A DNA stretch of 64,000 nucleotides from Haloarcula marismortui ATCC 43049 (GCF_000011085.1 NC_006396.1:2108001-2172000); one strand, 5' to 3'. Positions 1-9,670 are shown, counted from the first letter of the stretch. Notes: generated by a model not told the origin, from the sequence alone. Translations and numbers: made by a program.

Positions 1-450
1 AAACACCTGTCCGAGAAACGGCACTAGGCCGAACCCGGAGCCGATTGCCTGCACCGGGGTGCCGAAAACACCGTTGAGGATGCCGGCAAAGCCGGCAAAT
101 AGCACGCCCAGCAGGAATGTCCCCACGAGCAGCGTCAGCGGCTCCGGCGTGGTCACGTCAGCGTAGTAGATGTAGGCCGCGAGTCCGAGCGCCGGCACGG
201 CGGAGAGAATCGCCATCCCAGCAAACAACGGCTGGTCGCCGACTGCGCCGAGGCTCCCGAACGCCACCTGCAAGAGGAGAATCAGAATGGCCGCAACGAT
301 GACCAGATACCGCAGGGTTCGTATTCCGATATGGTAGAGCCAGTGGGCGAACCGGTCCAGTGTCGACCGGGGCTCCCAAGTCGATATCTCATAGAGATCA
401 GCAGACCCGTCAGCGTTTGCCTCGACCGGGTCCTGCCGTCGCTTTCCCAT
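1..450 (-). CDS. PrsW-family intramembrane protease, N-terminal part (cut by window edge)
   Basis: The minus strand reads from an ATG at 450 through an open frame to base 1, giving the first 150 residues. A charged N-terminus containing DLYEISTWEPRS precedes several hydrophobic segments (about residues 45-65, 75-97 and 103-125). This opening is characteristic of haloarchaeal PrsW-family membrane metalloproteases, which cleave membrane-bound regulators. The glutamate-rich catalytic motifs lie further downstream, outside the window, so activity cannot be judged. The next gene, pdxT, is divergent, leaving about 165 bp for two promoters. The family call rests on the N-terminus only. Confidence 0.75.
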   Translation of the reverse strand, partial: MGKRRQDPVEANADGSADLYEISTWEPRSTLDRFAHWLYHIGIRTLRYLVIVAAILILLLQVAFGSLGAVGDQPLFAGMAILSAVPALGLAAYIYYADVTTPEPLTLLVGTFLLGVLFAGFAGILNGVFGTPVQAIGSGFGLVPFLGQVF

Positions 451-615
451 GTCTCACGTCTGCATCCCGTCTCACCTAACCGTTTGGTTCGGGTATAACC
501 AAGGAGCACTGGGCGGCGGGAGCGACGATACGGTGCTCAGTCAGGACACCCCCTGCCGGAACGGACACTTGCAGGAGACGAGAGGCTTTTCGCACGGGGC
601 CACCAACAGGGACAC

Positions 616-1209
616 ATGACGCTACGCGCGGGTGTACTCGCGGTTCAGGGCGATGTCTCTGAACACGGGGACGCAATCGAGCGGGCAGCAGCGGCCCACG
701 ACCGGACCGCAGAGGTCGTCGAGATACGCGAGGCGGGACTGGTCCCGGACTGCGATGTCCTGTTGCTACCGGGCGGGGAATCCACCACGATTTCGCGGCT
801 CATCCACCGCGAAGGCATCGCAGAGGAAATCGAGTCCCACGTCGAGGCGGGCAAGCCGGTGCTGGCGACGTGTGCCGGGCTCATCGTCAGCGCGACCGAC
901 GCACAGGACGACCGCGTCGACACACTGAATGTCATCGACGTCTCCGTCGAACGCAACGCCTTCGGTCGACAGCGGGACAGCTTCGAAGCCCCGCTTGACG
1001 TGACCGGGCTCAACGAATCATTCCCGGCGGTGTTCATCCGCGCACCAGTCATCGACTACGTGGGCGAGGATGTCGAAGTGCTGGCGACGTGGGACGACCG
1101 CCCGGTCGCGGTCCGTGACGGGCCGGTCGTCGGCACGTCGTTCCACCCCGAACTGACCGAGGACCCGCGCATCCACGATCTGGCCTTTTTCGACTCCGTG
1201 GAGTCGTAG
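616..1209 (+). CDS. pdxT: Pyridoxal 5'-phosphate synthase glutaminase subunit PdxT
   Basis: This is a class I glutamine amidotransferase of 197 residues, the normal PdxT length. It releases ammonia from glutamine for the PdxS synthase, which makes vitamin B6 cofactor in the cytoplasm. The PGGEST motif is at residues 52-57, the nucleophile Cys86 sits in ATCAGLI, and the rest of the triad is His177 and Glu179 in FHPEL. PdxS is not in the window. hisE follows 36 bp downstream on the same strand, so the two may be co-transcribed. Confidence 0.93.
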   Translation: MTLRAGVLAVQGDVSEHGDAIERAAAAHDRTAEVVEIREAGLVPDCDVLLLPGGESTTISRLIHREGIAEEIESHVEAGKPVLATCAGLIVSATDAQDDRVDTLNVIDVSVERNAFGRQRDSFEAPLDVTGLNESFPAVFIRAPVIDYVGEDVEVLATWDDRPVAVRDGPVVGTSFHPELTEDPRIHDLAFFDSVES

Positions 1210-1245
1210 CGACGGCCTGAAGGCCCCGCTGACCGAACGACGGCT

Positions 1246-1542
1246 ATGAGCGACGACACCGGCGACGTTATCGACGAACTGTTCGCTGTCATCGAGGACC
1301 GCAAGGCGAACCTTCCCGAAGACTCCTACACGGCGTCGCTGTTCACCCACGAGAAGGGCGAAAACGCCGTTCTGGAGAAGCTCGGCGAAGAGACCACGGA
1401 ACTGATTCTGGCGGCGAAAGACGACGATACCGAAGAACTCGCCCACGAATCGGCCGATATCGTCTATCATCTGCTCGTCCTACTGTCGATGAAGGAGATG
1501 GATATCGACGATTTGCGGGCGGAACTGGCAAAGCGACGATAG
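1246..1542 (+). CDS. hisE: Phosphoribosyl-ATP pyrophosphohydrolase HisE
   Basis: The 98-residue all-alpha MazG-like enzyme removes pyrophosphate from phosphoribosyl-ATP, the second step of histidine synthesis. The acidic metal-binding pattern is visible in GEETTELILAAK followed by ELAHESADIVYHLLVLL. The opening VIDELFAVIEDRKANLPEDSYTASL is typical of HisE, and the length matches stand-alone archaeal HisE. It is separate from other his genes, as is common in haloarchaea. Confidence 0.93.
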   Translation: MSDDTGDVIDELFAVIEDRKANLPEDSYTASLFTHEKGENAVLEKLGEETTELILAAKDDDTEELAHESADIVYHLLVLLSMKEMDIDDLRAELAKRR

Positions 1543-1605
1543 GACCCCCTCTCGTCAGGTTCACCGCACGACAGATTGACACTAACACGGTGCATATCAT
1601 GGTGT

Positions 1606-3540
1606 ATGGGCCATGTGGTGTCGGGCGTTACAGTCCTCTGTGTCGATGACGAACCATCGTACGCCGACCTCATTGCGACACATCTCGAACGCAACGACGA
1701 GCTAATCGACGCTACCGGGGTCACGAGCGCTACGGACGGGCTGTCGTATCTGGACGAGCACAACGTGGACTGCATCATCAGTGACTACGATATGCCCGGT
1801 ACCGACGGACTGGAGTTTCTAGAAACGGTCCGCGCCAGAGACCCGGACATGCCGTTTCTACTGTTTACAAGTCAGGGGAGTGAGGCGCTTGCGAGCGAGG
1901 CAGTCTCGGCCGGTGTCACCGATTACATTCAAAAATCGCACGGGACCCAGCAGTACGCCGTCCTCGCGAAGCGAGTCCGAAACGCGGTCGAGCGAGTCAG
2001 AGCGAAAGCGACGGCCGACGCCACACAGGCACGGACGAAACGGATTCTCGACGCAACGAGCGATGCGGTCCTCGTCAGCGTCGCCGACACCGTCGTGTAC
2101 GCGAACCCGGCGGCAGTTGATCTGTTCAGTGCCGCCGACAGCGACGAACTCCGCGACCGGCCGCTGACTGACCTCGTTGAACCGACGGCTGACGGCGGAG
2201 TCGAGACCGTCGAACGTGTCGTCGAGGACGACCAAACGGCTGGCCAGGCCAGACGGATGATACGGACGCTGGCCGGCAACAGCGTCCAAGCCAGCATCAC
2301 AGCGTGTGACGTGACCTGGGACGGCGACGACGGCACAGTGTCGGTCATCAGCGACCGAAGCGATACTGACGAGCGCGAGCATCGACTCGAAGCGCTACAC
2401 GAGGCCACCCGGCACTTGATGGCCGCCGAAGTCCACAACGAAGTCGCCGGTATCGGTGTCAACGCTGCCGCAGAGATTATCGGACTTGACGCAAACGCCG
2501 TCCACCTCATCAACGATGACGGGCAGTTAGAACCCGTCGCCGCGACCGCGTCGGCTCGGGAGTTGGTCGGTGATATCCCAACGTTCGAGCAGGGCGACAG
2601 CATTGCCTGGCGGGTGTACGAACGTGGCGAGGCGACTGCAGTTCCAGACGTGCGGCTGGAAGAGGATGTGCAGAACCCCGAGACGCCGATACGCAGCGAG
2701 CTATATCTGCCACTGGGGGAACACGGCCTTCTCATCGCCGCATCGGCGGCTGTCGACGCTTTCAACGAAGCAGACATCGTCGCTGGACGGGTCCTCGCGG
2801 CAAACATGGAGGCGGCCCTCGCCGCCGTTGAGCGCGATAAACAGCTCCGTGACCGTGAGCAGGAACTGTCGACGCAAAACGACCGTCTGGAACAGTTCGC
2901 AACAGTCGTCAGTCACGACCTTCGCAACCCTCTGAACGTCGCTATCGGCCGGCTGGGAGCGCTGAAAGAGGAGTGTGACGACGACAACATCGCTGCGATA
3001 GAACAGGCACTCGACCGGATGCAGGCGCTGATTGACGACCTGCTGTTGCTGGCCCGGACCGGCGACAGCATCACCGAGATGGAAACGGTGGCACTGGGAA
3101 CGGCAGTCGAGGACTGCTGGGAGGTCGTCGAGACCGGCGACGCGGCGCTGGTGGTCGACACTGACCGCAAGGTACAGGCAGACATGACGCGGCTCAAACA
3201 GCTGCTGGAGAACCTGCTCCGAAACGCCATAGAGCACAGCGCTGCGGACAGTCGGAGGCAGTCCAGCGAGACCGACAAGCACGGGAGTCCGGGCGTGACG
3301 GTGACGATTAGTGAGATTCCGGGTGGGTTCGCTGTCTCGGATGATGGCCCGGGAATCCCCGACGCCGACCGGGAGGCGGTGTTCGAAAGCGGCTACTCGA
3401 CGACAACTGACGGCACCGGATTCGGACTCTCGATAGTCTCACAGATCGCCACTGCGCATGGCTGGACAGTCACGCTCGCGGAAAGCGCGAGCGGCGGCAC
3501 ACGCTTCGAGTTTACTGGCGTCGACGTGGTATCGGAGTAA
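1606..3540 (+). CDS. Receiver-PAS-GAF histidine kinase
   Basis: This soluble protein of about 644 residues has an N-terminal response-regulator receiver (about 7-125, acidic pair in CVDDEP, phosphoacceptor Asp60 in SDYDMPG, Lys110). It is followed by a PAS domain (about 140-250), a GAF domain (about 260-400), a HisKA segment with His437 in VSHDLRNPL, and a HATPase with DDGPGIPD and GTGFGLSIV boxes. No membrane segment is seen. The receiver-first order is common in haloarchaea and suggests it receives phosphate or a signal from another kinase. A longer frame opens at 1576; I chose ATG 1606 because the extension adds cysteine-rich, non-acidic residues. The gene at 48932 has the same design. Input and output partners are unknown. 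Confidence 0.88.
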   Translation: MGHVVSGVTVLCVDDEPSYADLIATHLERNDELIDATGVTSATDGLSYLDEHNVDCIISDYDMPGTDGLEFLETVRARDPDMPFLLFTSQGSEALASEAVSAGVTDYIQKSHGTQQYAVLAKRVRNAVERVRAKATADATQARTKRILDATSDAVLVSVADTVVYANPAAVDLFSAADSDELRDRPLTDLVEPTADGGVETVERVVEDDQTAGQARRMIRTLAGNSVQASITACDVTWDGDDGTVSVISDRSDTDEREHRLEALHEATRHLMAAEVHNEVAGIGVNAAAEIIGLDANAVHLINDDGQLEPVAATASARELVGDIPTFEQGDSIAWRVYERGEATAVPDVRLEEDVQNPETPIRSELYLPLGEHGLLIAASAAVDAFNEADIVAGRVLAANMEAALAAVERDKQLRDREQELSTQNDRLEQFATVVSHDLRNPLNVAIGRLGALKEECDDDNIAAIEQALDRMQALIDDLLLLARTGDSITEMETVALGTAVEDCWEVVETGDAALVVDTDRKVQADMTRLKQLLENLLRNAIEHSAADSRRQSSETDKHGSPGVTVTISEIPGGFAVSDDGPGIPDADREAVFESGYSTTTDGTGFGLSIVSQIATAHGWTVTLAESASGGTRFEFTGVDVVSE

Positions 3541-3563
3541 TAGGGCGCTCAGTCGTCGGGGCG

Positions 3564-3881
3564 CTACTCGTCGGCAGGTGCGAACCGATGGCGGACGACC
3601 TCGCTGTCGTCGTCCCACTCGAAGCTGCCGTGGACTTTCTTCATCCGGTTCTTGTACGCAGCGAGGTCTTCCGACCCTTCTCGCTGTGCGTCCTCGTCAG
3701 TCATGTCGCCCAGCGTCCGGTGTGTTACGTCTGTCACCTCGAACTCGGTGCCGTCGATCTCGAACGTGTCGCCCTCGTCGGCGTACTGGTGGCCGCGGTG
3801 CATCTGAGTGACCCGCCCCTCAGCAGCCATCTGCTGGACGTGGTCGTTGGGCAGAATCTCGCCGGCGTCAATCTGTGCCAT
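3564..3881 (-). CDS. ASCH-domain protein
   Basis: This acidic protein of 105 residues resembles the haloarchaeal ASCH family, a PUA-like beta-barrel fold thought to bind RNA or modified nucleotides. Visible features are a short polar N-terminus (AQIDAGEILPNDHVQQM), a barrel-like middle with GDTFEIDGTEFEVTDVTHRTLGDMTDEDAQREG, and a C-terminal YKNRMKKVHGSFEWDDD. The frame stays open upstream to 4133, but that part overlaps the divergent Nog1 gene and reads as shadow sequence, so the start is placed at ATG 3881. The exact substrate is unknown. Confidence 0.8.
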   Translation of the reverse strand: MAQIDAGEILPNDHVQQMAAEGRVTQMHRGHQYADEGDTFEIDGTEFEVTDVTHRTLGDMTDEDAQREGSEDLAAYKNRMKKVHGSFEWDDDSEVVRHRFAPADE

Positions 3882-3975
3882 GCCGGAACTGTGTCCGGGA
3901 CGCTCAAAAACGTGACTCGCAACAGTTTGGGGAGCGATTGAACGCGCTTTTACGCTCCGGCCGTCAACGGGACCT

Positions 3976-4971
3976 ATGAGCCATCCCTTCGAGGGTCTGC
4001 CGACGACGCCCACTGCCGAGGAGCTCGTGGACAAAGCCTTCTCGCGGGCGTCACGCGCCGGCGGGGCCAAGGACGGGAACGAAGCCCAGCAGTCGATGCT
4101 GATGACGGCGTCGAACATCGCCTCCGACAACATGGAGAACGTGGTGACCGCGTGGCCGACGATTGACGACCTCGACCCCTTCTACGTCGAACTCGCCGAC
4201 GCCGTCGTCGGCGAGGCCTACCCCGCGGACGACGACCCCGGTATCGACGCGCTGAAACAGCACCTTTCGGAGATTTCGTGGGCCGCCGACAAGGTCGTCG
4301 AGATCCGTCAGGAGTACGAGAGCCGCGTCGCCCGCGGCGACATCGACACCGCCCGGAAGCTCCGCAAGCAGGCCTTCGCCCGTATCGCCGACGTCGTCGA
4401 AGAAGTCGAAGACGACCTCGCCGCTATCTCGACCGCGCACAACGCCCTCAAAGACATCCCCGACATCCGCCCGAACGAGCCAGCCATCGTCGTCGCCGGC
4501 TACCCCAACGTCGGTAAGTCGTCGTTCGTCAACCGCGTCACGCGGGCCGACAACGAGATCGCCTCGTATCCCTTCACGACGACGCAGATCCGCGTCGGCC
4601 ACTTCGAGGACCAGCGTATCCGCTACCAGCTCGTCGACACGCCCGGCCTGCTCGACCGGCCGCCGGAAGACCGCAACGAGATCGAGTCACAGGCCGTGAG
4701 CGCGCTCGAACACCTCGCCGACGCTGTCCTCGTGTTCATCGACCCGAGTGGCGAGTGTGGCTATCCGCTCGCGGACCAGCTGGAACTGCGAAACGCCATC
4801 GAGGCGCGTTTCGACGTGCCCGTGCTGACCATCGCGAACAAGAGCGACCTCTCGACGGACGTCGAGGCTGACCACTACATGAGCGTCACCGAAGACGACA
4901 ACGTCGACGGCGTGTTGCAGGCCGCTATCGACGCAGTGGATTATGAACTCGAACTGCCGTTTGACGAGTAG
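3976..4971 (+). CDS. Nog1-type GTPase
   Basis: This 331-residue GTPase belongs to the Obg-related NOG1 family, whose members assist large ribosomal subunit assembly in eukaryotes and probably in archaea. An all-helical N-terminal domain (about 1-165) with many Glu and Arg residues precedes the G domain. G1 is GYPNVGKSS near residue 175, G3 is DTPGLLDRP near 220 and G4 is NKSD near 288. The C-terminus ends soon after the G domain, as in archaeal forms that lack the eukaryotic extension. It is followed by a strong hairpin at 4982-5010. Confidence 0.9.
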   Translation: MSHPFEGLPTTPTAEELVDKAFSRASRAGGAKDGNEAQQSMLMTASNIASDNMENVVTAWPTIDDLDPFYVELADAVVGEAYPADDDPGIDALKQHLSEISWAADKVVEIRQEYESRVARGDIDTARKLRKQAFARIADVVEEVEDDLAAISTAHNALKDIPDIRPNEPAIVVAGYPNVGKSSFVNRVTRADNEIASYPFTTTQIRVGHFEDQRIRYQLVDTPGLLDRPPEDRNEIESQAVSALEHLADAVLVFIDPSGECGYPLADQLELRNAIEARFDVPVLTIANKSDLSTDVEADHYMSVTEDDNVDGVLQAAIDAVDYELELPFDE

Positions 4972-4981
4972 CGAGAGGTAG

Positions 4982-5010
4982 CGAGACGCCGACCAGCGGG
5001 AGGCGTCTCG
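4982..5010 (+). terminator. Hairpin after the Nog1 gene
   Basis: A perfect 9-bp inverted repeat, CGAGACGCC with GGCGTCTCG, surrounds an 11-base loop 11 bases after the Nog1 stop codon. A short A run (AAAA) follows on the plus strand. It may separate Nog1 from the convergent SIMPL gene. Haloarchaeal termination does not depend on hairpins in general, so the role is an inference. Confidence 0.4.
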
Positions 5011-5133
5011 AAAACTCCGAGCGGGGAGCGCAGCGACCCGCGAGGACTGTGGTCACTCTCAGAATGACTGCAGTCACTCCCAAGCGGTCGTTTGAAAACA
5101 CGAACAGGGAGCGGTATAGCGAATCAGAGCGGC

Positions 5134-5844
5134 TTACTCGAGTTCGTACGTGACACTAACGGAGGCGTCGACAGTGACCTCGCCGGGCTGGATGTTCGTC
5201 CGTCCGCCGGCATCGGCGACCATCGCTTCCGCGTACACGACGGGGCGGCCGTGGTTACTGGTCTGGACCGTGACTGCGTCACCGACGGACCGATCCTCCG
5301 CAGCGGCGACGACTTCGGCGTCCGTCCGGGCGTTGTCCATAGCAGTCGTCAGCGCTTCTTCACGGGCGTCCTGTCGCGTCTCCTCGCTCAGGGAGTATCG
5401 GACGCCCTCGACGCGGTCCGCGCCGGCGTCGACTGCAGCATCGATGAATGTCCCGGCAGTCGAAACGTTGCTCGTTTCCGCTTCAACGGTGTGAATCGCC
5501 ACGTAGCCGACCTGTTCGCGACCGTCGCGGCTCTCCTCGTACTCGGGGCGGATCTGGAACCGCGAGGAGGTCACGGTTGCGCCCTCGTCCTCCAGCGCCG
5601 ACGTGATGGCGTCGGCATCACCGCTGAGATTGTTGCGCGCCGCTTCGGCGGTCTCACCGCGGCCAACGGCGGCAACGGCGACAGTTGCACGGTCGGGCGC
5701 GCGTTCGACGGTCGCGTCGGCGTCGACACTCACGGTCGAATTCGTCGACGGTGCGACGGACCCGGTGTCTGCGAGTGCGAACCCGACGCCACCGGCGACG
5801 AGCAATGTCAGCACACCAGCGATTGCGAGTGGTCGTGATACCAT
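5134..5844 (-). CDS. Secreted SIMPL-domain (DUF541) protein
   Basis: A 236-residue exported protein. Residues 1-25 form a Sec-type signal or anchor (RPLAIAGVLTLLVAGGVGFALA) followed by a Ser/Thr linker. The remainder matches the SIMPL/DUF541 family, with the opening VSVDADATVERAPDRATVAVAAVGRG, the middle TSSRFQIRPEYEE and the end TVDASVSVTYELE. SIMPL proteins are periplasmic or surface oligomers linked to stress tolerance; their biochemical role is unclear. It is transcribed away from the DUF389 gene, which stops 61 bp upstream on the same strand. Confidence 0.85.
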   Translation of the reverse strand: MVSRPLAIAGVLTLLVAGGVGFALADTGSVAPSTNSTVSVDADATVERAPDRATVAVAAVGRGETAEAARNNLSGDADAITSALEDEGATVTSSRFQIRPEYEESRDGREQVGYVAIHTVEAETSNVSTAGTFIDAAVDAGADRVEGVRYSLSEETRQDAREEALTTAMDNARTDAEVVAAAEDRSVGDAVTVQTSNHGRPVVYAEAMVADAGGRTNIQPGEVTVDASVSVTYELE

Positions 5845-5905
5845 ATTGTCGCCGACACACCCAGCGGTATTTATGCCGTCGAACGCTCAAACGCGGCTTT
5901 GAGCG

Positions 5906-7186
5906 TCAGCCATTCTGTTCAACAGTGACGTAGTGGACTTCCGTCGCAACGTTTCGGCCGGCCGCGTCGTCGGCCACGGTATCGATCTGGTCAGCAAGTA
6001 GTGGTTGCTCCGCATCCGGCGGCAATCCGACGGTGACAACGACGCGGCGCGGCCGCTGGAAAATTGCAGTATTCGTCGACTCGACTTCGACCGACAGGAC
6101 ACTCGCCGGCGGGTCGACGCTCTCCTCAATGCCCTCGCGGATGTCCGACTCCGTCGTCGCTCGCTGGTAGGAGTCCAGCGTCACGCCGCCCAGAAACGCC
6201 GACAGGACGAGTATCGAGACGGCGAGGACGCCGATGCGTTTGACAGTCGCCGACCGTGCGTTGCTCTCCTGAAACCAGTGTTCCGGGCGGTAGCCCTGGT
6301 ACCAGAGCCCGACGAGCACTGCGAGGTTGATTGAGAGAACGTTCACCAGCAAAAGCACGGCGGACCCGAGACTGACGAGCGGCTGGCCCCAGGCGATGCC
6401 GATGCCGACCGTGGCCGCTGGCGGAATGAGCGCGACGGCGATCATGACGCCGACGAGCGCCGTCGAGACGCCGCTGGTGAGGCTGACAACGCCGGCCGCG
6501 CCAGCGCCAAGCGCGACGATCAGCGAGAGGAAGTCAGGGGCGACCCGCTCGCGTATCTGGCCAACCGCGGTCACGTCGGCGAGCGGCGGAATAACGTTAG
6601 CGTACCGGACGAGCAGGGCAAATGCAGTCGCACTTGCGACAGCAAGTCCGAGCCCGACAGCCTGAAGTTTGACGCCACGGGCGAACATCTCGTTGTCGTC
6701 AACGACGGTCCCGACGTTGGCGGTCATCGCCGGCCCGATAAGGGGCGCAATCACCATCGAACCGACGACGACGGCCGGGGAATCGAGCAGGAGCCCCGCG
6801 GTCGCGATAATCGCGCTGATGATGGTCATGAGCGCGTAGTTCGACAGCGAGGGGGCGAGGTCCTTTGCTTTCGATGTGAGTTCTTCGCGGGCGATGCGGT
6901 CCTCGTCTTCCTCCTCGGCGTACGTCTCCTCTACCTCCTCGAACTGGCTAGAGATGACAGTGTTCGCGTCCACGACGACGGTATAGCCGTCATCGTTGAT
7001 ACCGACATCCCGCAACGCTTCGAGGACTGGTTCAAGCGCATTAGTCGGGACTGGGAAGGTGACGACAGCAGTGAACTCCCGACCGCTCGTCTCGTCGGTA
7101 AGCACGTAGTCGATGCCTTCCTCGGTCAACACGCCCAGAACGGCGTCTCGCTTCCCGGTCGGAATTAGTAGCTGTACCAGCCGCAC
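5906..7186 (-). CDS. DUF389 / TIGR00341-type membrane protein
   Basis: The GTG at 7186 starts VRLVQLLIPTGKRDAVLGVL, the usual opening of the family, giving 426 residues. Starting at 7294 would overlap the divergent engB region. A soluble ferredoxin-like N-terminal domain (about 1-110) and an acidic linker (EEVEETYAEEEDEDRIAREEL) lead into about seven to eight hydrophobic segments between residues 140 and 340. A soluble C-terminal tail follows (about 350-426). The substrate is unknown; a transport or channel role has been proposed for the family but is not shown here. Confidence 0.85.
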   Translation of the reverse strand: MRLVQLLIPTGKRDAVLGVLTEEGIDYVLTDETSGREFTAVVTFPVPTNALEPVLEALRDVGINDDGYTVVVDANTVISSQFEEVEETYAEEEDEDRIAREELTSKAKDLAPSLSNYALMTIISAIIATAGLLLDSPAVVVGSMVIAPLIGPAMTANVGTVVDDNEMFARGVKLQAVGLGLAVASATAFALLVRYANVIPPLADVTAVGQIRERVAPDFLSLIVALGAGAAGVVSLTSGVSTALVGVMIAVALIPPAATVGIGIAWGQPLVSLGSAVLLLVNVLSINLAVLVGLWYQGYRPEHWFQESNARSATVKRIGVLAVSILVLSAFLGGVTLDSYQRATTESDIREGIEESVDPPASVLSVEVESTNTAIFQRPRRVVVTVGLPPDAEQPLLADQIDTVADDAAGRNVATEVHYVTVEQNG

Positions 7187-7333
7187 GGCTCCGGGTGGGA
7201 CCGCCGACAATAAAAAGGCGGCTAGTCGGTGGGTCGCGGGTGCAGAGCGAGCGGGAAACGCGGCCGTGAATCCGGAAACTGTCGGTCCCTGCAAAACGGA
7301 CGCGCTTTTCCCCGCCGGCGGAGTATACGGGGT

Positions 7334-7951
7334 ATGTTCGAATCACGACCAGACCGGGACGCCGAGGTGGTGCTCATCGGTCGGTCAAACGTCGGGAAAT
7401 CGACGTTGATGCGCGAGATAACGGGCCACACGTTCGACACGGGCCAGCGGCCCGGCGTCACGCGTTCGCCCAACCACTTCGACTGGGCCAGCGCCGACTT
7501 CGTTATCAGTGACCTCCCCGGCTTCGGGTTCATGAAGGGCGTCCCGGAAGACGTCCGCGAGGAAATCAAGACCGACGTGGTCCAGTACGTCGAGCGGAAC
7601 GCCGAGCACATTCTTGTCGGCATTCTCGTCGTGGACGGTAAGTCGGTCATCGACATCATCGACCGTCACTCCGGTCCCGACGAGATTCCACACGACGTGG
7701 AGATGTTTCACTTCCTTCGGGAGGTTGGCGTCGAGCCGGTCGTCGCCGTCAACAAGATGGACAAGGTCGACGACAAGGATGCGCGGCTGAATGAACTCTG
7801 TGACCGCCTCGGACTGCACCCGCCGTGGCAGCAGTGGCAGGAGACTATCGCACCGATCAGCGCAAAGCACGGCTCCACCGAGCCACTGAACGAAGCCGTC
7901 CGACACCACCTCCACGAGGTCCAGCGGGACGACCTGTTTCAGTTCTTTTAA
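7334..7951 (+). CDS. engB: GTP-binding protein EngB
   Basis: This TrmE-Era-EngA-EngB-type GTPase has 205 residues. Motifs are G1 GRSNVGKST near residue 17, G3 DLPGFGFM near 60 and G4 NKMD near 140. Bacterial EngB helps assemble the large ribosomal subunit; haloarchaea keep a homologue. ATG 7334 gives the typical short N-terminus ([15 protein letters not shown]). The upstream frame to 7229 overlaps the divergent gene and reads as basic shadow sequence. Confidence 0.9.
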   Translation: MFESRPDRDAEVVLIGRSNVGKSTLMREITGHTFDTGQRPGVTRSPNHFDWASADFVISDLPGFGFMKGVPEDVREEIKTDVVQYVERNAEHILVGILVVDGKSVIDIIDRHSGPDEIPHDVEMFHFLREVGVEPVVAVNKMDKVDDKDARLNELCDRLGLHPPWQQWQETIAPISAKHGSTEPLNEAVRHHLHEVQRDDLFQFF

Positions 7952-8113
7952 GCGGCTAAATCGTTCATAACCCAGCCTTACCCGAAAACCCACCGTGGAA
8001 CAGCATGACTCCGGCGTTTCGTATCATGCTTCGTCCCGAACCGTATGTGTGGCTTTCAAGAACTAATCAGTCGTTAGTAGTGAGCCGTGGCATATTGTCG
8101 CATATATAACAAT

Positions 8114-9337
8114 ATGCAGTATTCGCGTACAGATGAGCACGATGAGTCAGATGATTGTCTATCTCGGTCCGACGCCGGGCCGGCATCTATCGAGGTGGCT
8201 ATGAACCAACGCTCGTACGACTTCTTTGGCGACGTTGTCGTAACGGTTCTCGGGGCTGACGGGCGGACGAGCCGGCAGTACCGGAAGATGTACGATCAGT
8301 TCGAGACTGACACGCCCGCGAACGACCCTGACATCGTCATCGAGGAAACGACGGACGAAGTCCACGCGGAGATCGTCCTCGGTGACCCCAGCGACCATTA
8401 CGCATGGACTGGCGACGAGTTCGTCATCCGGAACGGGGCAGACTTTATTGCCGTCACGCCGGGCTGGCAACACTTCCGAGTGACACGCGGTTTCGAGCCG
8501 TTTTACTCCATCTATCCGGTCGAATTCCGCATCCGACAGCAGCGGGCCGCGCGACAGCAGGCACTGATACACGCCTCAGGCGTGCGACTCGACGGCCAGA
8601 CGACGCTGTTCCCGGCCTGGCGCGGGGCCGGCAAGACCAACACCCTGCTGTCGCTGTTGCGCGAGGGCGCGGACTTTCTCTCCGACGACCGGCTCTGGGT
8701 CGGCGCGGACGGCACGGCTGTCGGCTACCCGCTCGGTGTGAACCTCCAGCCGTTCAATATCGAGTCGTTCCCCGAAATAAAACGACAGCACGACACAGAG
8801 CGGGACCGACTGTGCAGTGAACTCCACAGGGCTATCGACGAGCGAGTCGACAGAACCGGTTCGTTCCCGGAAACAGCGCTCAACTTCCTGAATGAGACGT
8901 TTCTCGGCGACGATAGCCGGGATTTCACGAATATCTCAGACCTGTATCCGCGCGCAGAATACGTCGAGCAATCGACGGTCGACAGCGTCGTGTTCCTTCA
9001 GGCCGCGCCGAACGTGGATACAATCACTGTAGAAGGCATCTCGACCGACACCGCGATGTCGGCCACATCGTCTATCTGTAACTTCGAATGGGATGGACGG
9101 CTCAGGGAATACTTCCACGCCTACGATTCACTCGTCGACGACGGCTCGATGGTTGCCGCTCTTGATGCGGTCGTCGAACAGGAGCGAGCGACGTTCCGAG
9201 AGCTGTTCGACGACGTTGCGACCTACCGCGCACACATCCCCCGGACACGGGACTGGGGCGACCACAACCTCGACACTGCCATTGTTGAGGCCGTCGAATC
9301 GCTTGATTCCCCGCGTGTGATACAGGCGATGGACTGA
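8114..9337 (+). CDS. HPr-kinase-like P-loop protein
   Basis: A protein of about 407 residues with a P-loop in the motif WRGAGKTNTLLSLL near residue 170, followed by DFLSDDRLWV near 193. This pairing is typical of HPr Ser kinase/phosphorylase-like proteins, where the second motif carries metal and catalytic acidic residues. About 150 residues with no clear family precede it, and the long C-terminal part holds EYFHAYDSLVDDGSM. Classic HPr is rare in archaea, so the substrate is probably not HPr. No RiPP or sugar-phosphotransferase genes are adjacent. ATG 8114 is chosen over 8087. Confidence 0.6.
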   Translation: MQYSRTDEHDESDDCLSRSDAGPASIEVAMNQRSYDFFGDVVVTVLGADGRTSRQYRKMYDQFETDTPANDPDIVIEETTDEVHAEIVLGDPSDHYAWTGDEFVIRNGADFIAVTPGWQHFRVTRGFEPFYSIYPVEFRIRQQRAARQQALIHASGVRLDGQTTLFPAWRGAGKTNTLLSLLREGADFLSDDRLWVGADGTAVGYPLGVNLQPFNIESFPEIKRQHDTERDRLCSELHRAIDERVDRTGSFPETALNFLNETFLGDDSRDFTNISDLYPRAEYVEQSTVDSVVFLQAAPNVDTITVEGISTDTAMSATSSICNFEWDGRLREYFHAYDSLVDDGSMVAALDAVVEQERATFRELFDDVATYRAHIPRTRDWGDHNLDTAIVEAVESLDSPRVIQAMD

Positions 9338-9670
9338 GCCGAGTATCGTATATGCGTCGTGAAAACGGAGTGAAACCGAGAGTGACACTGAAATCCCTGG
9401 TTATGACTAAGGGAATAGATGCGACGAAGAGTCCCTGTAACGATAGCGCGGAAAAACAACGGCATACTCGCAGTAACCGAGCAATAACTAATCGCCGTCC
9501 GGCGGATGGGTCTGTGTTCGAGAGCCTAGCAATGTATCGATCGGATGCCGAAACTGCCGGCAGATGGCAGATGCGACGGTGCCATCGTGGCGGGCGAGAC
9601 AACGGATGGACCACAGGGAAGTGGTCGGGTTGTGCCCTGACTGACCACAGGACCTGTCCCGGGTGTGCGT
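9338..9670. other. Intergenic stretch with no supported gene
   Basis: About 330 bases lie between the HPr-kinase-like gene and the dockerin phosphoesterase. A plus-strand frame of about 109 codons opens at 9352, but its product is basic and rich in Arg, Trp and Cys, unlike the acidic host proteins. I treat it as non-coding. The stretch presumably holds the promoter of the phosphoesterase-cohesin pair. No clear repeat was seen. Confidence 0.5.

Noticed and set aside
1018-1470. A 150-codon minus-strand frame over pdxT and hisE
   Set aside because: It is antisense to two clearly recognised genes.
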